Positions 16,701 through 24,181 are shown, numbered from the stretch's first letter. The stretch is 34,783 bases of DNA from Clostridia bacterium (GCA_016287245.1 JAEEWG010000029.1:1-34783), one strand, 5' to 3'. Notes: a model not told the origin generated them from the letters alone. Made by a program: numbers and translations.

Positions 16701-16730
16701 CGTTGCATTTATTATACACAAAAACCTACG

Positions 16731-16795
16731 AATTTCACCATGAATACTACGAATTTCACCATGAAAGAGTCTGTCTTTGACATTTTCGCTACGAT
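16731..16795 (+). promoter_or_regulatory. AgrA-type promoter of secreted-protein gene 1
   Basis: AATTTCACC occurs at 16731-16739 and 16752-16760 (21 bp apart) and TACGAT at 16790-16795 (38 bp from the second repeat). The repeat pair with its flanks is nearly identical to that upstream of agrD (21321-21358). Confidence 0.7.
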
Positions 16796-16830
16796 GAACT
16801 CGCTAATAAATTATAAGGAGGATTGTTACT

Positions 16831-17280
16831 ATGAAAACAATCAAAAAAATCTTGTCAATTGTAGCAGTTGCAGGCGTTTTGCTCGGTAGCACAATGACAG
16901 TCTGTGCAAAAGACGGAGACATTATTACGAGTCAACTTTGGGTCAATGGAGGCAGCTATGCATTTACATCCCAAAAGAGTATAAAGAAGCAGTCTAAAAG
17001 ACAGTGCTATATGCGACTTGTTTCTTTTAAAGTCAACTATTATCCGGATAACAACTTGCCACCAAAAAAGTATATTAATGCAAGATTGTATAAGGATGAC
17101 AAAAAAACAATGGCAAGTAAGTGTGCTTGCTTCAACGGGAAGTCCAGTGCTGGTAACTACAACTATGATTATATAAAAGAGAGTCTCGGCGGAGTGAATT
17201 GCTATTTCTATTTGAAGTCCAACTGTGATCTTTCTAACGGCTATTGGGCAAAGTTTGATTGGAGAGCCGATAAGTATTGA
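16831..17280 (+). CDS. Secreted 149-residue protein, array copy 1
   Basis: The product has a classical signal peptide (MKTIKKILSIVAVAGVLLGS, likely cut after TVCA at residue 26) and a mature part of about 123 residues. Shared family features are SQ-x-WVN near the N-terminus, a lysine-rich segment before CYxRL, PDNxxPPKKYxNARLY, YNYxY, SNCxLSNxYWAKFDW and an aromatic C-terminus. This copy is the most diverged of the four and has five cysteines in the mature part. AAGGAGG at 16815-16821 is its ribosome binding site, and an AgrA-type promoter lies directly upstream. I do not recognise the family. Secretion and quorum control suggest an exoprotein such as a toxin, bacteriocin-like protein or surface ligand. 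A weak hairpin with seven T follows at 17284-17290. Confidence 0.85.
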   Translation: MKTIKKILSIVAVAGVLLGSTMTVCAKDGDIITSQLWVNGGSYAFTSQKSIKKQSKRQCYMRLVSFKVNYYPDNNLPPKKYINARLYKDDKKTMASKCACFNGKSSAGNYNYDYIKESLGGVNCYFYLKSNCDLSNGYWAKFDWRADKY

Positions 17281-17313
17281 TCGTTTTTTTGGGGGAATAC
17301 ATGGAATACTGTG

Positions 17314-17357
17314 AATTTCGCCATGAAAGTGTCAGGTCTTGACATTTTCACTACGAT
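17314..17357 (+). promoter_or_regulatory. AgrA-type half site and -10 of secreted-protein gene 2
   Basis: AATTTCGCC (17314-17322) is followed by TACGAT (17352-17357) with the same 38-bp offset. The upstream partner repeat expected at 17293 is not recognisable. The sequence from CATGAAAG to the -10 is almost the same as at gene 1. Confidence 0.55.
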
Positions 17358-17389
17358 GAACACACAAAAAATTAAGGAGGATTGTTACT

Positions 17390-17839
17390 ATGAAGACAAT
17401 CAGAAAAATTTTGTCAATTGTTGCAGTCGCAGGCGTTTTGCTCGGCAGCACAATGACGGTCTGTGCGAAGAATTGTGAAGTTATTAGAAGTCAAGTGTGG
17501 GTTGACTCAGGCAGTAGTGCATTTACATCTCAAAAGAGTAAAAAGAAGACAGGTCTAAAAAGATGTTATATTCGACTTGTTGCCTATAAAATCGACAATT
17601 ATCCGGATAACACCATACCACCCAAAAAGTATGTTAATGCAAGATTGTATAAGATGAACAGAAGCACAATGGCAAGTGTATGTGCTAGCTTCCGCGAGCC
17701 GAGCAGAGTTAGTTGCTATAACTATAATTATATGAGTGACGGTGTCGCTGCAATTGGTGAGTATTATTGGTTGAGAAGCAACTGTACTCTTTCAAACGAT
17801 TATTGGGCAAAATTCGATTGGAGTTCCGATCCGTATTAA
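17390..17839 (+). CDS. Secreted 149-residue protein, array copy 2
   Basis: It has exactly the same length as the other copies and an almost identical ribosome binding site and signal peptide (MKTIRKILSIVAVAGVLLGS...). The mature part shares SQVWV, KKTGLKRCYIRLVAYKIDNYPDN, PPKKYVNARLY, SFREPSR and SNCTLSNDYWAKFDW with its neighbours, but differs around residues 112-120, 126-131 and 137-142. Mature cysteines are at NCEV, RCYI, VCAS, SCYN and SNCTL. It has its own AgrA-type half-site promoter. The 3' flank (CGCTTCTCTGAAGTTTTGCTGATGA) recurs after copies 3 and 4. Function unknown. Confidence 0.85.
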   Translation: MKTIRKILSIVAVAGVLLGSTMTVCAKNCEVIRSQVWVDSGSSAFTSQKSKKKTGLKRCYIRLVAYKIDNYPDNTIPPKKYVNARLYKMNRSTMASVCASFREPSRVSCYNYNYMSDGVAAIGEYYWLRSNCTLSNDYWAKFDWSSDPY

Positions 17840-17893
17840 TCGCTTCTCTGAAGTTTTGCTGATGAATACTAAATTATAAGGAGGATTGTTACT

Positions 17894-18343
17894 ATGAAGA
17901 CAATCAGAAAAATTTTGTCGATTGTCGCAGTCGCAGGCATTTTGCTCGGCAGTACAATGACGGTCTGTGCGCAAAATTGTGACCCTGTTCGAAGTGAAGT
18001 GTGGGTCAATGCAGGCAGTGTTGCATTTACATCGCAAAAGAGTAAAAAGAAGACAAATAAAAGTCGATGCTATATTCGACTTGTTGCCTATAAAATCGAC
18101 AAATATCCAGATAACACCATACCACCAAAAAAGTATGTTAATGCAAGATTGTATACGGTCGACAGAAGCTCATTAGCAAGTGTAGCTGCCAGCTTCCGCC
18201 AGCCGAGCGGCGTTGGTTGCTACAACTACAATTTTATAAGTGGAGCTCTCGTTAGGATTAATAACTATTTTGTTTTGAGAAGCGACTGTACTCTTTCTAA
18301 CAATTATTGGGCTAAATTTGATTGGAGTCCCGATCCGTACTAA
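17894..18343 (+). CDS. Secreted 149-residue protein, array copy 3
   Basis: This copy follows copy 2 by only 54 bases, has no recognisable AgrA-type repeat of its own, and is therefore probably cotranscribed with copy 2. The leader, ribosome binding site and signal peptide are nearly identical to the others. The mature part has four cysteines (NCDP, RCYI, GCYN, SDCTL) and differs from copy 2 mainly in surface-like loops (KKKTNKSRC, TVDRSSLAS, SGALVRINNYFVLRSDC). The last ten residues (KFDWSPDPY) match copy 4. Function unknown. Confidence 0.85.
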   Translation: MKTIRKILSIVAVAGILLGSTMTVCAQNCDPVRSEVWVNAGSVAFTSQKSKKKTNKSRCYIRLVAYKIDKYPDNTIPPKKYVNARLYTVDRSSLASVAASFRQPSGVGCYNYNFISGALVRINNYFVLRSDCTLSNNYWAKFDWSPDPY

Positions 18344-18372
18344 TCGCTTCCCTGAAGTTTTGCTGATGATTG

Positions 18373-18402
18373 CCTCCTGCACGGTTGCACCCGTGCAGGA
18401 GG
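18373..18402. repeat. 12-bp perfect hairpin after array copy 3
   Basis: CCTCCTGCACGG (18373-18384) / CCGTGCAGGAGG (18391-18402) with loop TTGCAC. No T tract follows, so it is not a standard terminator. A diverged copy follows gene 4 at 19014-19043. Confidence 0.75.
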
Positions 18403-18458
18403 TATCTCGGTCAGCATAGGCAATCTATAACTATAAAAACTTTTTCTGAAATACTATG

Positions 18459-18502
18459 TATTTCGCCATAAAAGTGTCAGTCGTTGGCATTTTCGCTACG
18501 AT
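18459..18502 (+). promoter_or_regulatory. AgrA-type half site and -10 of secreted-protein gene 4
   Basis: TATTTCGCC (18459-18467) is followed by TACGAT (18497-18502), again 38 bp from the repeat start. The bases TTTTCGCTACGATGAAC around the -10 match gene 1. Confidence 0.55.
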
Positions 18503-18535
18503 GAACACACTAAAAAATTAAGGAGGATTGTTACT

Positions 18536-18985
18536 ATGAAGACAATCAGAAAAATTTTGTCGATTGTTGCAGTCGCAGGCGTTTTGCTCGGCAGCACTAT
18601 GACGGTCTGCGCACAAAATTGTGTCATTACTAGAAGTCAAGTGTGGGTCAATGCAGGCAAAAGTGCATTTACATCGGCAACGAGTAAAAAACTGAGAGGT
18701 CCAAAAAAATGCTATATTCGACTTGTTGCCTATAAAATCGACAATTATCCAGATAACACCATACCACCAAAAAAGTATGTTAATGCAAGATTGTATTTGG
18801 GCGACAGAAGAACAGTGGCAAGTGCAATTGCTAGCTTCCGCGAGCCGAGCAGAGTTGGTTTCTACAACTATGATTATATGAGCGGAGGTGTCGCTATGGT
18901 TAATAACTATTATTGTTTGAGAAGCAACTGTACTCTTTCTAACAGTTATTGGGCGAAATTTGATTGGAGTCCCGATCCGTTCTAA
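18536..18985 (+). CDS. Secreted 149-residue protein, array copy 4
   Basis: The last copy of the array again has 149 residues and the shared signal peptide. Its lysine-rich segment reads SATSKKLRGPKKCYIRL. Mature cysteines are at NCVI, KCYI, YYCLR and SNCTL, so the position occupied by SCYN or GCYN in copies 2 and 3 is a phenylalanine here. It has its own AgrA-type half site. The near-identical 5' leader and signal peptide combined with a varying mature region point to recent tandem duplication followed by diversification. Function unknown. Confidence 0.85.
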   Translation: MKTIRKILSIVAVAGVLLGSTMTVCAQNCVITRSQVWVNAGKSAFTSATSKKLRGPKKCYIRLVAYKIDNYPDNTIPPKKYVNARLYLGDRRTVASAIASFREPSRVGFYNYDYMSGGVAMVNNYYCLRSNCTLSNSYWAKFDWSPDPF

Positions 18986-19013
18986 TCGCTTCTCTGAAGT
19001 TTGCTGATGATCG

Positions 19014-19043
19014 CCTCCTGTCCGGTTACACCCGTGCAGGAGG
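19014..19043. repeat. Diverged copy of the array hairpin
   Basis: CCTCCTGTCCGG (19014-19025) / CCGTGCAGGAGG (19032-19043). One arm equals that of the copy at 18373-18402. The other arm carries one change that leaves a wobble pair and one that makes a mismatch. Confidence 0.65.
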
Positions 19044-19129
19044 TGTCTCGAATAGTAAGAAGCTTGAATACAGAATTCATATCCCCCAAGAAATCTCTTT
19101 TGGGATGATTAAGGATGGACAAATAGCAA

Positions 19130-21307
19130 ATGCGCAAATTATTTAAACCGACAATTTCCATCATTCTTTTGTTCTCACTTTTATTGAGTGCGAATGGATG
19201 CAAAAAGAAAAAGGCCGTACCGGGAGTTGATTCCGGATCGTATGCAAGCAGTTGTTTTACGATCCCGCAGAAAAACGGGTATGAATCGGAGATCTTCAGT
19301 GTTCTTAATGATGGTAAAGACACATGTATCTCTGTGGTCTATTCGATGTTTGATAAAGAAGGCGATCTGCTCGAAGAACATACAGATATCTTTACCGTAG
19401 ATGATGACGGAAACTGCAAGTACACACTGGAAATTCTTGGTAACCAGCCGCCATGTGCTGTGCTGGAGAATGAATATGTCTTTTTCGGGTACAAGAAGAC
19501 GGACATCATGAACAACGACGTTTCCCTTGACGACCTCCTCCCGACAGCGGTATTTCTGGATAAAAAGAAGGGAGATGAGATCCGGACCATCGATACGGAT
19601 TTTCACCCATACTATATTACGCCGATCTCAGATGGTTTTGTGATCGTCGGGAATTCAGATATCGCCAGGTACAAAAAGGATGGAAGTCATGTCAAGACCT
19701 TGCATCTTGATTTCCCGTGCCAAATCGACGGAAATGGTTTTTTTGAAGAGAACGGGAAGTTCTATATCATAGAAGAAAAAGACCTGGACGAACTCATATA
19801 TCATGAAGTAAATTTCGATACAGGGATTTGCCCGGAAGTGTCAAAATCTCAGGATATGGGTATCATCGGACGAGATGTGGATGGTGAATACTTTTTCAAC
19901 CCTGACGGAGAATACAAAGTAGATCTTTTAAATATGAAGGTGAAATGTCTGGCGGACTGGAACAATATCGATATCTGCCCGCCGAAAAAAACACTCTATT
20001 CCCCACCCGCATATCACTCTCTTGACGATGAGCGTTTTGCTGTCAGCTATCAGTATCGTGATCAGACGAAAGAGGTATTCCTGTTCCATCATGATCTGAC
20101 GATCGACCTCTCCCATGTGGAGACGATCAAGATCGGCGGGTATGGTGTCCTGGATGACGAGATCCTGAAGTGGGCGGTATATACCTTTAATACCACACAC
20201 AAAGATAAACGAGTCATCCTGGAAGACTACAACTTGAAGTTTGACGGTTATGGACCGGAGGAACGAAGCAAAGGAAGACTTGCTCTGACTCAGTATTTTA
20301 ATGAGGGAAATACGCCGGACATTTTTTACGGCGCACGCTTCGATTACTCCTATATGGGAAGAAACGGAATGGTCATCGATATGGCAAAATATCTGGACCA
20401 GAAGAACGATTCGATTCTTGAGATGACAGATACGGCGCATGATCTCATGATCGACGAAAAGGGCGCATGCTATCAGATATTCGCAGGATACGATCTTTAC
20501 GGCAGATACGTGCTTGAGGATACCGTGAACTCTATCCCGGATACATCTGTTTTTTCTTTATATGAATATGGCCAGAAAAACGGGAGCACATATTCTTACG
20601 ATATTCCTTCGGATATCGTTGATACAGCGATCCGGTATAATTTCGCCGACTTGTGGGGCGCATACGACGGCAAGCGGAAGATCTCCCATGAGGAATTTCT
20701 TGAACTGGTATCAACTGCTCTGGCTGTGCCTCTCTCGGATAAAGGATATGCAAGTGAGGAAGAGGTTGCCAATGGAAGCACTCTGATGAGTCCGGCCGTT
20801 ATTTCTGCGTCGATCGATGAGACGGAGTTTTTCGGCAAAAAATTCAAGTATATAGGGTATCCGTCACTTCACGGTTCCGTGCATCTTGCTTTCCCCGATT
20901 GTAGTCTGGCTATTTCGAGCAGCGCCAAAAACAAGGATCTGTGCTGGGATGTGGTGTCCATGCTGCTTTCTGAAGATGCGCAGAAACAGACTCTGGTCGC
21001 AGGGGCAATCCCGGTCACAAAGCAGATGATCGATACACTCTGTGATCTGGCTCTTCATCCTGAGACGGTGAAAGACGATGCGCTGCAGGGATATGTGTCA
21101 AGCAGGAGTAAGATCACTGAGGAAGATGTGGAGGAGTATCTGAAGACCATTGAAACGGCAGATGTCGTCGCGACATATGACTACGGCATTTTTGACATTA
21201 TCAGTGATGAGATCGACAGTTACTATTCACAGAACCGCAGCCCGGAACAGATCACGGAGACTTTGGAGAAAAGACTGACGCTTTACATGCAGGAAAATTA
21301 TCAATAA
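19130..21307 (+). CDS. Large lipoprotein: propeller-like N-terminal part plus extracellular solute-binding domain
   Basis: The 725-residue product has a lipobox SANGC (Cys24). Residues about 35-350 contain repeating strands of the kind GFVIVGNSDIARYKKDG and FFEENGKFYIIEEKD, suggestive of a beta-propeller. Residues about 350-725 resemble family 1 ABC solute-binding proteins: AVYTFNTTHKDKRVILEDYN, TPDIFYGARFDYSYMGRNGM, and SSSAKNKDLCWDVVSMLLSEDAQKQ near the end. No permease or ATPase gene is adjacent, so it is an orphan receptor. It shares its plan, and the motif CLxDWNxxD, with the lipoprotein at 25286-27919. It sits between the secreted-protein array and agrD, but no AgrA-type repeat precedes it. 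The ribosome binding site AAGGATGG is modest. Confidence 0.75.
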   Translation: MRKLFKPTISIILLFSLLLSANGCKKKKAVPGVDSGSYASSCFTIPQKNGYESEIFSVLNDGKDTCISVVYSMFDKEGDLLEEHTDIFTVDDDGNCKYTLEILGNQPPCAVLENEYVFFGYKKTDIMNNDVSLDDLLPTAVFLDKKKGDEIRTIDTDFHPYYITPISDGFVIVGNSDIARYKKDGSHVKTLHLDFPCQIDGNGFFEENGKFYIIEEKDLDELIYHEVNFDTGICPEVSKSQDMGIIGRDVDGEYFFNPDGEYKVDLLNMKVKCLADWNNIDICPPKKTLYSPPAYHSLDDERFAVSYQYRDQTKEVFLFHHDLTIDLSHVETIKIGGYGVLDDEILKWAVYTFNTTHKDKRVILEDYNLKFDGYGPEERSKGRLALTQYFNEGNTPDIFYGARFDYSYMGRNGMVIDMAKYLDQKNDSILEMTDTAHDLMIDEKGACYQIFAGYDLYGRYVLEDTVNSIPDTSVFSLYEYGQKNGSTYSYDIPSDIVDTAIRYNFADLWGAYDGKRKISHEEFLELVSTALAVPLSDKGYASEEEVANGSTLMSPAVISASIDETEFFGKKFKYIGYPSLHGSVHLAFPDCSLAISSSAKNKDLCWDVVSMLLSEDAQKQTLVAGAIPVTKQMIDTLCDLALHPETVKDDALQGYVSSRSKITEEDVEEYLKTIETADVVATYDYGIFDIISDEIDSYYSQNRSPEQITETLEKRLTLYMQENYQ

Positions 21308-21324
21308 AAAAAGATAAACCTACG

Positions 21325-21389
21325 AATTTCACCATGAATACTACGAATTTCGCCATGATGATCAAAAAAAGACGACATTGCGATATGAT
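21325..21389 (+). promoter_or_regulatory. AgrA-type promoter of agrD
   Basis: AATTTCACC (21325-21333) and AATTTCGCC (21346-21354) are 21 bp apart. TATGAT (21384-21389) is 38 bp from the second repeat and is the best -10 of the series. No convincing -35 is present. Confidence 0.7.
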
Positions 21390-21425
21390 ACTTACGTAGA
21401 CTTATAGGTAGGAGGTGGTCTTATA

Positions 21426-21575
21426 GTGAAGAACCAGAAATCCAAGGTATCTGTAAAGAATGCTGGAAAGGCGCTGGCAGTTCGCGTGGCAGAGCATTAT
21501 GTAAATGTATCTTGCCCGTTGATCTTCCACCAGCCGAAACTTCCGGAGTCCGTAAAGGGACTGCGTAAATTCTGA
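21426..21575 (+). CDS. agrD: AgrD, autoinducing peptide precursor (49 residues)
   Basis: A GTG start lies behind TAGGAGGTGG, and the gene is too short for ordinary gene calling. The product has the three-part AgrD layout: a basic amphipathic leader (residues 1-25, MKNQKSKVSVKNAGKALAVR...), a signal region VNVSCPLIF with Cys30 followed by four residues (the usual five-membered thiolactone CPLIF), and the typical acidic/proline C-terminal tail HQPKLPESVKGLRKF that AgrB removes. It lies 5.2 kb from agrB, on the same strand, with its own AgrA-type promoter. The exact N-terminal end of the mature signal cannot be predicted. Confidence 0.9.
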   Translation: MKNQKSKVSVKNAGKALAVRVAEHYVNVSCPLIFHQPKLPESVKGLRKF

Positions 21576-21946
21576 GACGGAAACCGCAACAAGAGTTGAA
21601 CTTCGGGATGTCCTGTGTGAGAGTTTGTGTGCATCATCTCTCCCAAGTCGCATGAAAAGGAATACAGGATTCAGTTCTTCATACAAGCCTAGAGAACTTT
21701 CCCGAGTTCCCCTATACTATCCCAAACCTCGCGAGGCAGAAACACCCCTGCCTCGCTTTTTATTTCCCCGGAATCGCTAAGGGAATACGGGCTTTCCTGA
21801 TGGAAAAGATCCTTTGAAAGGGGAAGACGGGATATCACTCAGTAATTTGCGGAACTGACACTATTTTCCCATAAGGGAATAGGGTAATATCTTTCTTGGG
21901 TAGAAAAGATATCTGCCCGATCATAATGAAAAAGGAGTGTCATACG
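21576..21946. other. Region between agrD and the LURP-one-like gene
   Basis: Bases 21576-21730 are the untranslated 3' part of the agrD transcript, ending in the terminator at 21731-21763. From 21764 to 21946 I see an imperfect inverted repeat CTATTTTCCC-ATAA-GGGAATAG (21861-21882) and an AT-rich TAATAT nearby that could be a promoter. A single ATTTTCCCA there recalls the AgrA-type element but has no partner. No ORF was seen. Confidence 0.45.
21731..21763 (+). terminator. Rho-independent terminator of agrD
   Basis: The perfect 9-bp stem GCGAGGCAG (21731-21739) / CTGCCTCGC (21748-21756) is followed by five T. Confidence 0.9.
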
Positions 21947-22555
21947 ATGGGCACATTTTCAAAGGTACACAGATTCCATAAAGAAGGGGAGGCTCCGAAT
22001 GTAAATAACGTGGCGGCTTTCGGTCAGCCGGTGAGTTCCCTTTATACATCGTCTAAGGTGTTTACTCTGCATCACCATATCGATATCACCGACGATACCG
22101 GAACGGTTCTTTACGAGTCGAATAGCAAGATGATCTCGCTTCACGATAAGACAGACATCACGGATTCTTCCGGCGCGTTTGTGGCGCATATCAGCAGGAA
22201 GATCCTGACGCTTCATGAAAGGCATTATGTCACCATGGCAGATGGCCTCATGTTCGAGCTTTCCAATGAGATCTTCCACATCGTTCGCGACATCACGAAC
22301 ATCGAAGGCCTCGGCTAGCAGCTTCGGGGAAATGTCCTCGGCCTCAATTTCGAGCTTTACGACTCGACCGGAAACATCATCGCGGTGATCGGCCAGAAGA
22401 TGTTCTCTATCCACGATAAGTACTGCATGGATATCTATCAGGCGGATAAGGAGAAGATCGTGGTGGCGATCGTCATTGCGCTTCAGCACATGATCCGCGA
22501 CCGTGAAGCTTCGGCCGGCGGCGGTGGCGGAGGCGGCGGAGGTTCTTCGAACTGA
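21947..22555 (+). pseudogene. LURP-one-related (Tubby-like) protein, interrupted by an in-frame TAG
   Basis: From ATG 21947 (behind AAAGGAG) the frame encodes repeated beta-strand units such as SSKVFTLHHHIDITDDTG, SKMISLHDKTDITDSSG and SRKILTLHERHYVTMADG, the pattern of the LOR/Tubby-like barrel (YxjI type). It stops at TAG 22316-22318 after NIEGLG. The same frame continues for 78 codons (QLRGNVLGLNFELYDSTGN..., GQKMFSIHDKYCMDIYQ) to a glycine-rich end and TGA at 22553-22555. The continuation completes the family fold, so one gene of 202 codons has acquired a stop; a TGG to TAG change would explain it. The lack of further decay indicates a recent event, a sequence error or read-through. Function of bacterial members is poorly known; membrane or lipid association is suspected. 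Confidence 0.85.
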
Positions 22556-22578
22556 CGGGTAAATAATCTGATATAATG

Positions 22579-22613
22579 CTCATGGGTGTGAATGCATCCA
22601 TGAGCTTTTTTTA
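22579..22613 (+). terminator. Terminator after the LURP-one-like gene
   Basis: The stem GCTCATGG (22579-22586) / CCATGAGC (22599-22606) is followed by seven T. A TATAAT (22573-22578) just before it could be a promoter for the next gene. Confidence 0.8.
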
Positions 22614-22632
22614 TTTGGGGGAGTGAATTCTC

Positions 22633-24174
22633 ATGCGTGATAAGTGGTCATCGAGATCCACATTTATTCTGGCGGCGATCGGTTCCGCTGTAGGTCTGGG
22701 AAATGCATGGCGTTTTCCGGGACTGGCTTCGAAATATGGTGGAGGAGCGTTTCTTTTCGTATATCTTCTGGCGATGCTGGTCATCGGCATTCCGCTTCTG
22801 ATGCTGGAGATCGCTGTGGCGAGACGGACGAAACAGGGTGCTCCGGGTTCGATGAGAGCACTGAATAAAAAAGCAGAGAGTGTCGGCTGGATCGCTGTAT
22901 CCAATGGTATCGGCATCTCCATTTACTATGCGGCAGTATTTGCATGGGTCATCATGATGTTCTTCATGAGCTTCAAGTTCATGAACATGACGGATGACAC
23001 GGAAGCAGCCAGCTCCCTGTGGGCAAATACCATCAAGACGACAGGCACGACGTCCGGTTTTACGACGATCGCATGGCCGGTCCTGATCTGCCTGGTCATT
23101 GCCTGGGCGCTTTGCTATTTCTGCATCCGAAACGGTACGACGACAGTGGGAAAGGTCGTAAAATACACGGTATCTCTTCCAGTCATCTGTCTTCTGGTCC
23201 TCGCGGTCCGCGGCTTTACCATGCCGGGCGCAATGGACGGCGTAGCAAAACTCTTCATCCCGAAGTGGAGCGCTCTTACTGATTCGAACCTCTGGATCGA
23301 TGCGATCGGTCAGGTATTCTACTCGCTTTCGACTTCCATGGCCATCATGTTCGCTTACGGATCTTTTCTCGACAGCAAAGCCAATATTGCGGTGGATTCC
23401 ATGATCATCGCATTTTCCGATATGATCATCAGCGTGCTTGCCGGTATCGTTATGTTTACGACGATGGCCGGTGTCGGCATGCTCGACAATATGTCCGCAT
23501 CCGGTATTGCTACTGCGTTCATTATTTACCCGCAGGCGATCGTCAAACTCTCCGGTTCCGGCGTCGTGAATATGCTCTTCGCTTTCGTATTCTACTTCTG
23601 CCTGATCACGTTGGCCATCGACTCTCTCTTCTCCATCGTGGAAGGCGTGTCGACAGCGCTTTCGGACAAGTTCAAACTCAATAAGAAAAAGACGACCCTT
23701 ACGATCTGCCTCATCGAAGGTGTGATCAGCCTGATCTATGTTACGGGCGCGGGCCTTGCAGTCCTCGATATCGTGGACTATTTCATCAACAGCTACACAC
23801 TGATCTTAACGGGTATCCTCGAAGTGATCGTGGCCGGATGGTTCTTCCAGACGACGAAGATCCTCGAGCAGATCAACAAGAACACGAAGTCCTTCTTCAT
23901 GCCCAATGTATGGTTTATTCCGTCGATCAAGTTCATCTCTCCGGCTGTACTTTCCGGACTCTTTGTCTGGAATATCGTAAGTCTCGTCCGCGGAGGCGGT
24001 ATCTATGGCAAGAACGACGGATACTCCCTCAAGGCGAATATCCTCTTCGGCTGGGTCGTCATGCTCCTGATCATCCTTTCCGGACTGATCATCCGGGCGG
24101 TCGTCCGCGCGAAGGCAAAGAAAGGCTTTACCGAAGATACGAGAACTTGGGACGAGATCCCTGAGGAGTCCTGA
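22633..24174 (+). CDS. Sodium-dependent transporter of the neurotransmitter symporter (NSS/LeuT) family
   Basis: The 513-residue protein has 11-12 membrane spans. The N-terminus RDKWSSRSTFILAAIGSAVGLGNAWRFP is the NSS hallmark: the unwound first helix with the GNAWRFP motif that binds sodium and substrate, preceded by the W-x-SR gate region. Further family signs are YGGGAFLFVYLLAMLVIGIPLLMLEIA and the later FYSLSTSMAIMFAYGSF segment. Bacterial members take up amino acids such as tryptophan, tyrosine or leucine with sodium; the substrate here is not predictable. GGGGGAG precedes the ATG. The downstream membrane-protein gene begins seven bases after the stop, so they share a transcript. Confidence 0.95.
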   Translation: MRDKWSSRSTFILAAIGSAVGLGNAWRFPGLASKYGGGAFLFVYLLAMLVIGIPLLMLEIAVARRTKQGAPGSMRALNKKAESVGWIAVSNGIGISIYYAAVFAWVIMMFFMSFKFMNMTDDTEAASSLWANTIKTTGTTSGFTTIAWPVLICLVIAWALCYFCIRNGTTTVGKVVKYTVSLPVICLLVLAVRGFTMPGAMDGVAKLFIPKWSALTDSNLWIDAIGQVFYSLSTSMAIMFAYGSFLDSKANIAVDSMIIAFSDMIISVLAGIVMFTTMAGVGMLDNMSASGIATAFIIYPQAIVKLSGSGVVNMLFAFVFYFCLITLAIDSLFSIVEGVSTALSDKFKLNKKKTTLTICLIEGVISLIYVTGAGLAVLDIVDYFINSYTLILTGILEVIVAGWFFQTTKILEQINKNTKSFFMPNVWFIPSIKFISPAVLSGLFVWNIVSLVRGGGIYGKNDGYSLKANILFGWVVMLLIILSGLIIRAVVRAKAKKGFTEDTRTWDEIPEES

Positions 24175-24181
24175 TCTAAAC

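Noticed and set aside
16579..16743. A GTG-started 54-residue frame behind AAGGATAGG in the gene-free region
   Set aside because: It runs through the AgrA-type repeats of the next promoter, has unusual composition and no recognisable motif, and its ribosome binding site is weak. It is probably chance, though it should be kept in mind if the RNA call fails.
16777..16795. TTGACA upstream of the array genes as a -35 box
   Set aside because: It lies only seven bases before the conserved TACGAT, and copy 4 has TTGGCA. With TTGACA as -35 the hexamers 17 bases downstream (TCGCTA, ACACAA, ACACTA) are poor. The 38-bp repeat-to-TACGAT spacing is shared by all sites, so TACGAT is the better -10.
16831..18985. 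Tandem repeats in this stretch as a CRISPR array
   Set aside because: The units are 500-640 bp coding copies with signal peptides, not short repeats with spacers, and no cas genes are present.
21861..21889. CTATTTTCCC upstream of the LURP-one-like gene as another AgrA site
   Set aside because: Only one element is present, it ends in CCC rather than CACC/CGCC, and it is part of an inverted repeat. No hexamer at the 38-bp offset fits the TACGAT pattern.
22316..22318. Genome-wide reassignment of TAG to an amino acid
   Set aside because: The gene at 8775-9833 appears to end normally with TAG, and only one gene in the window shows an internal TAG.
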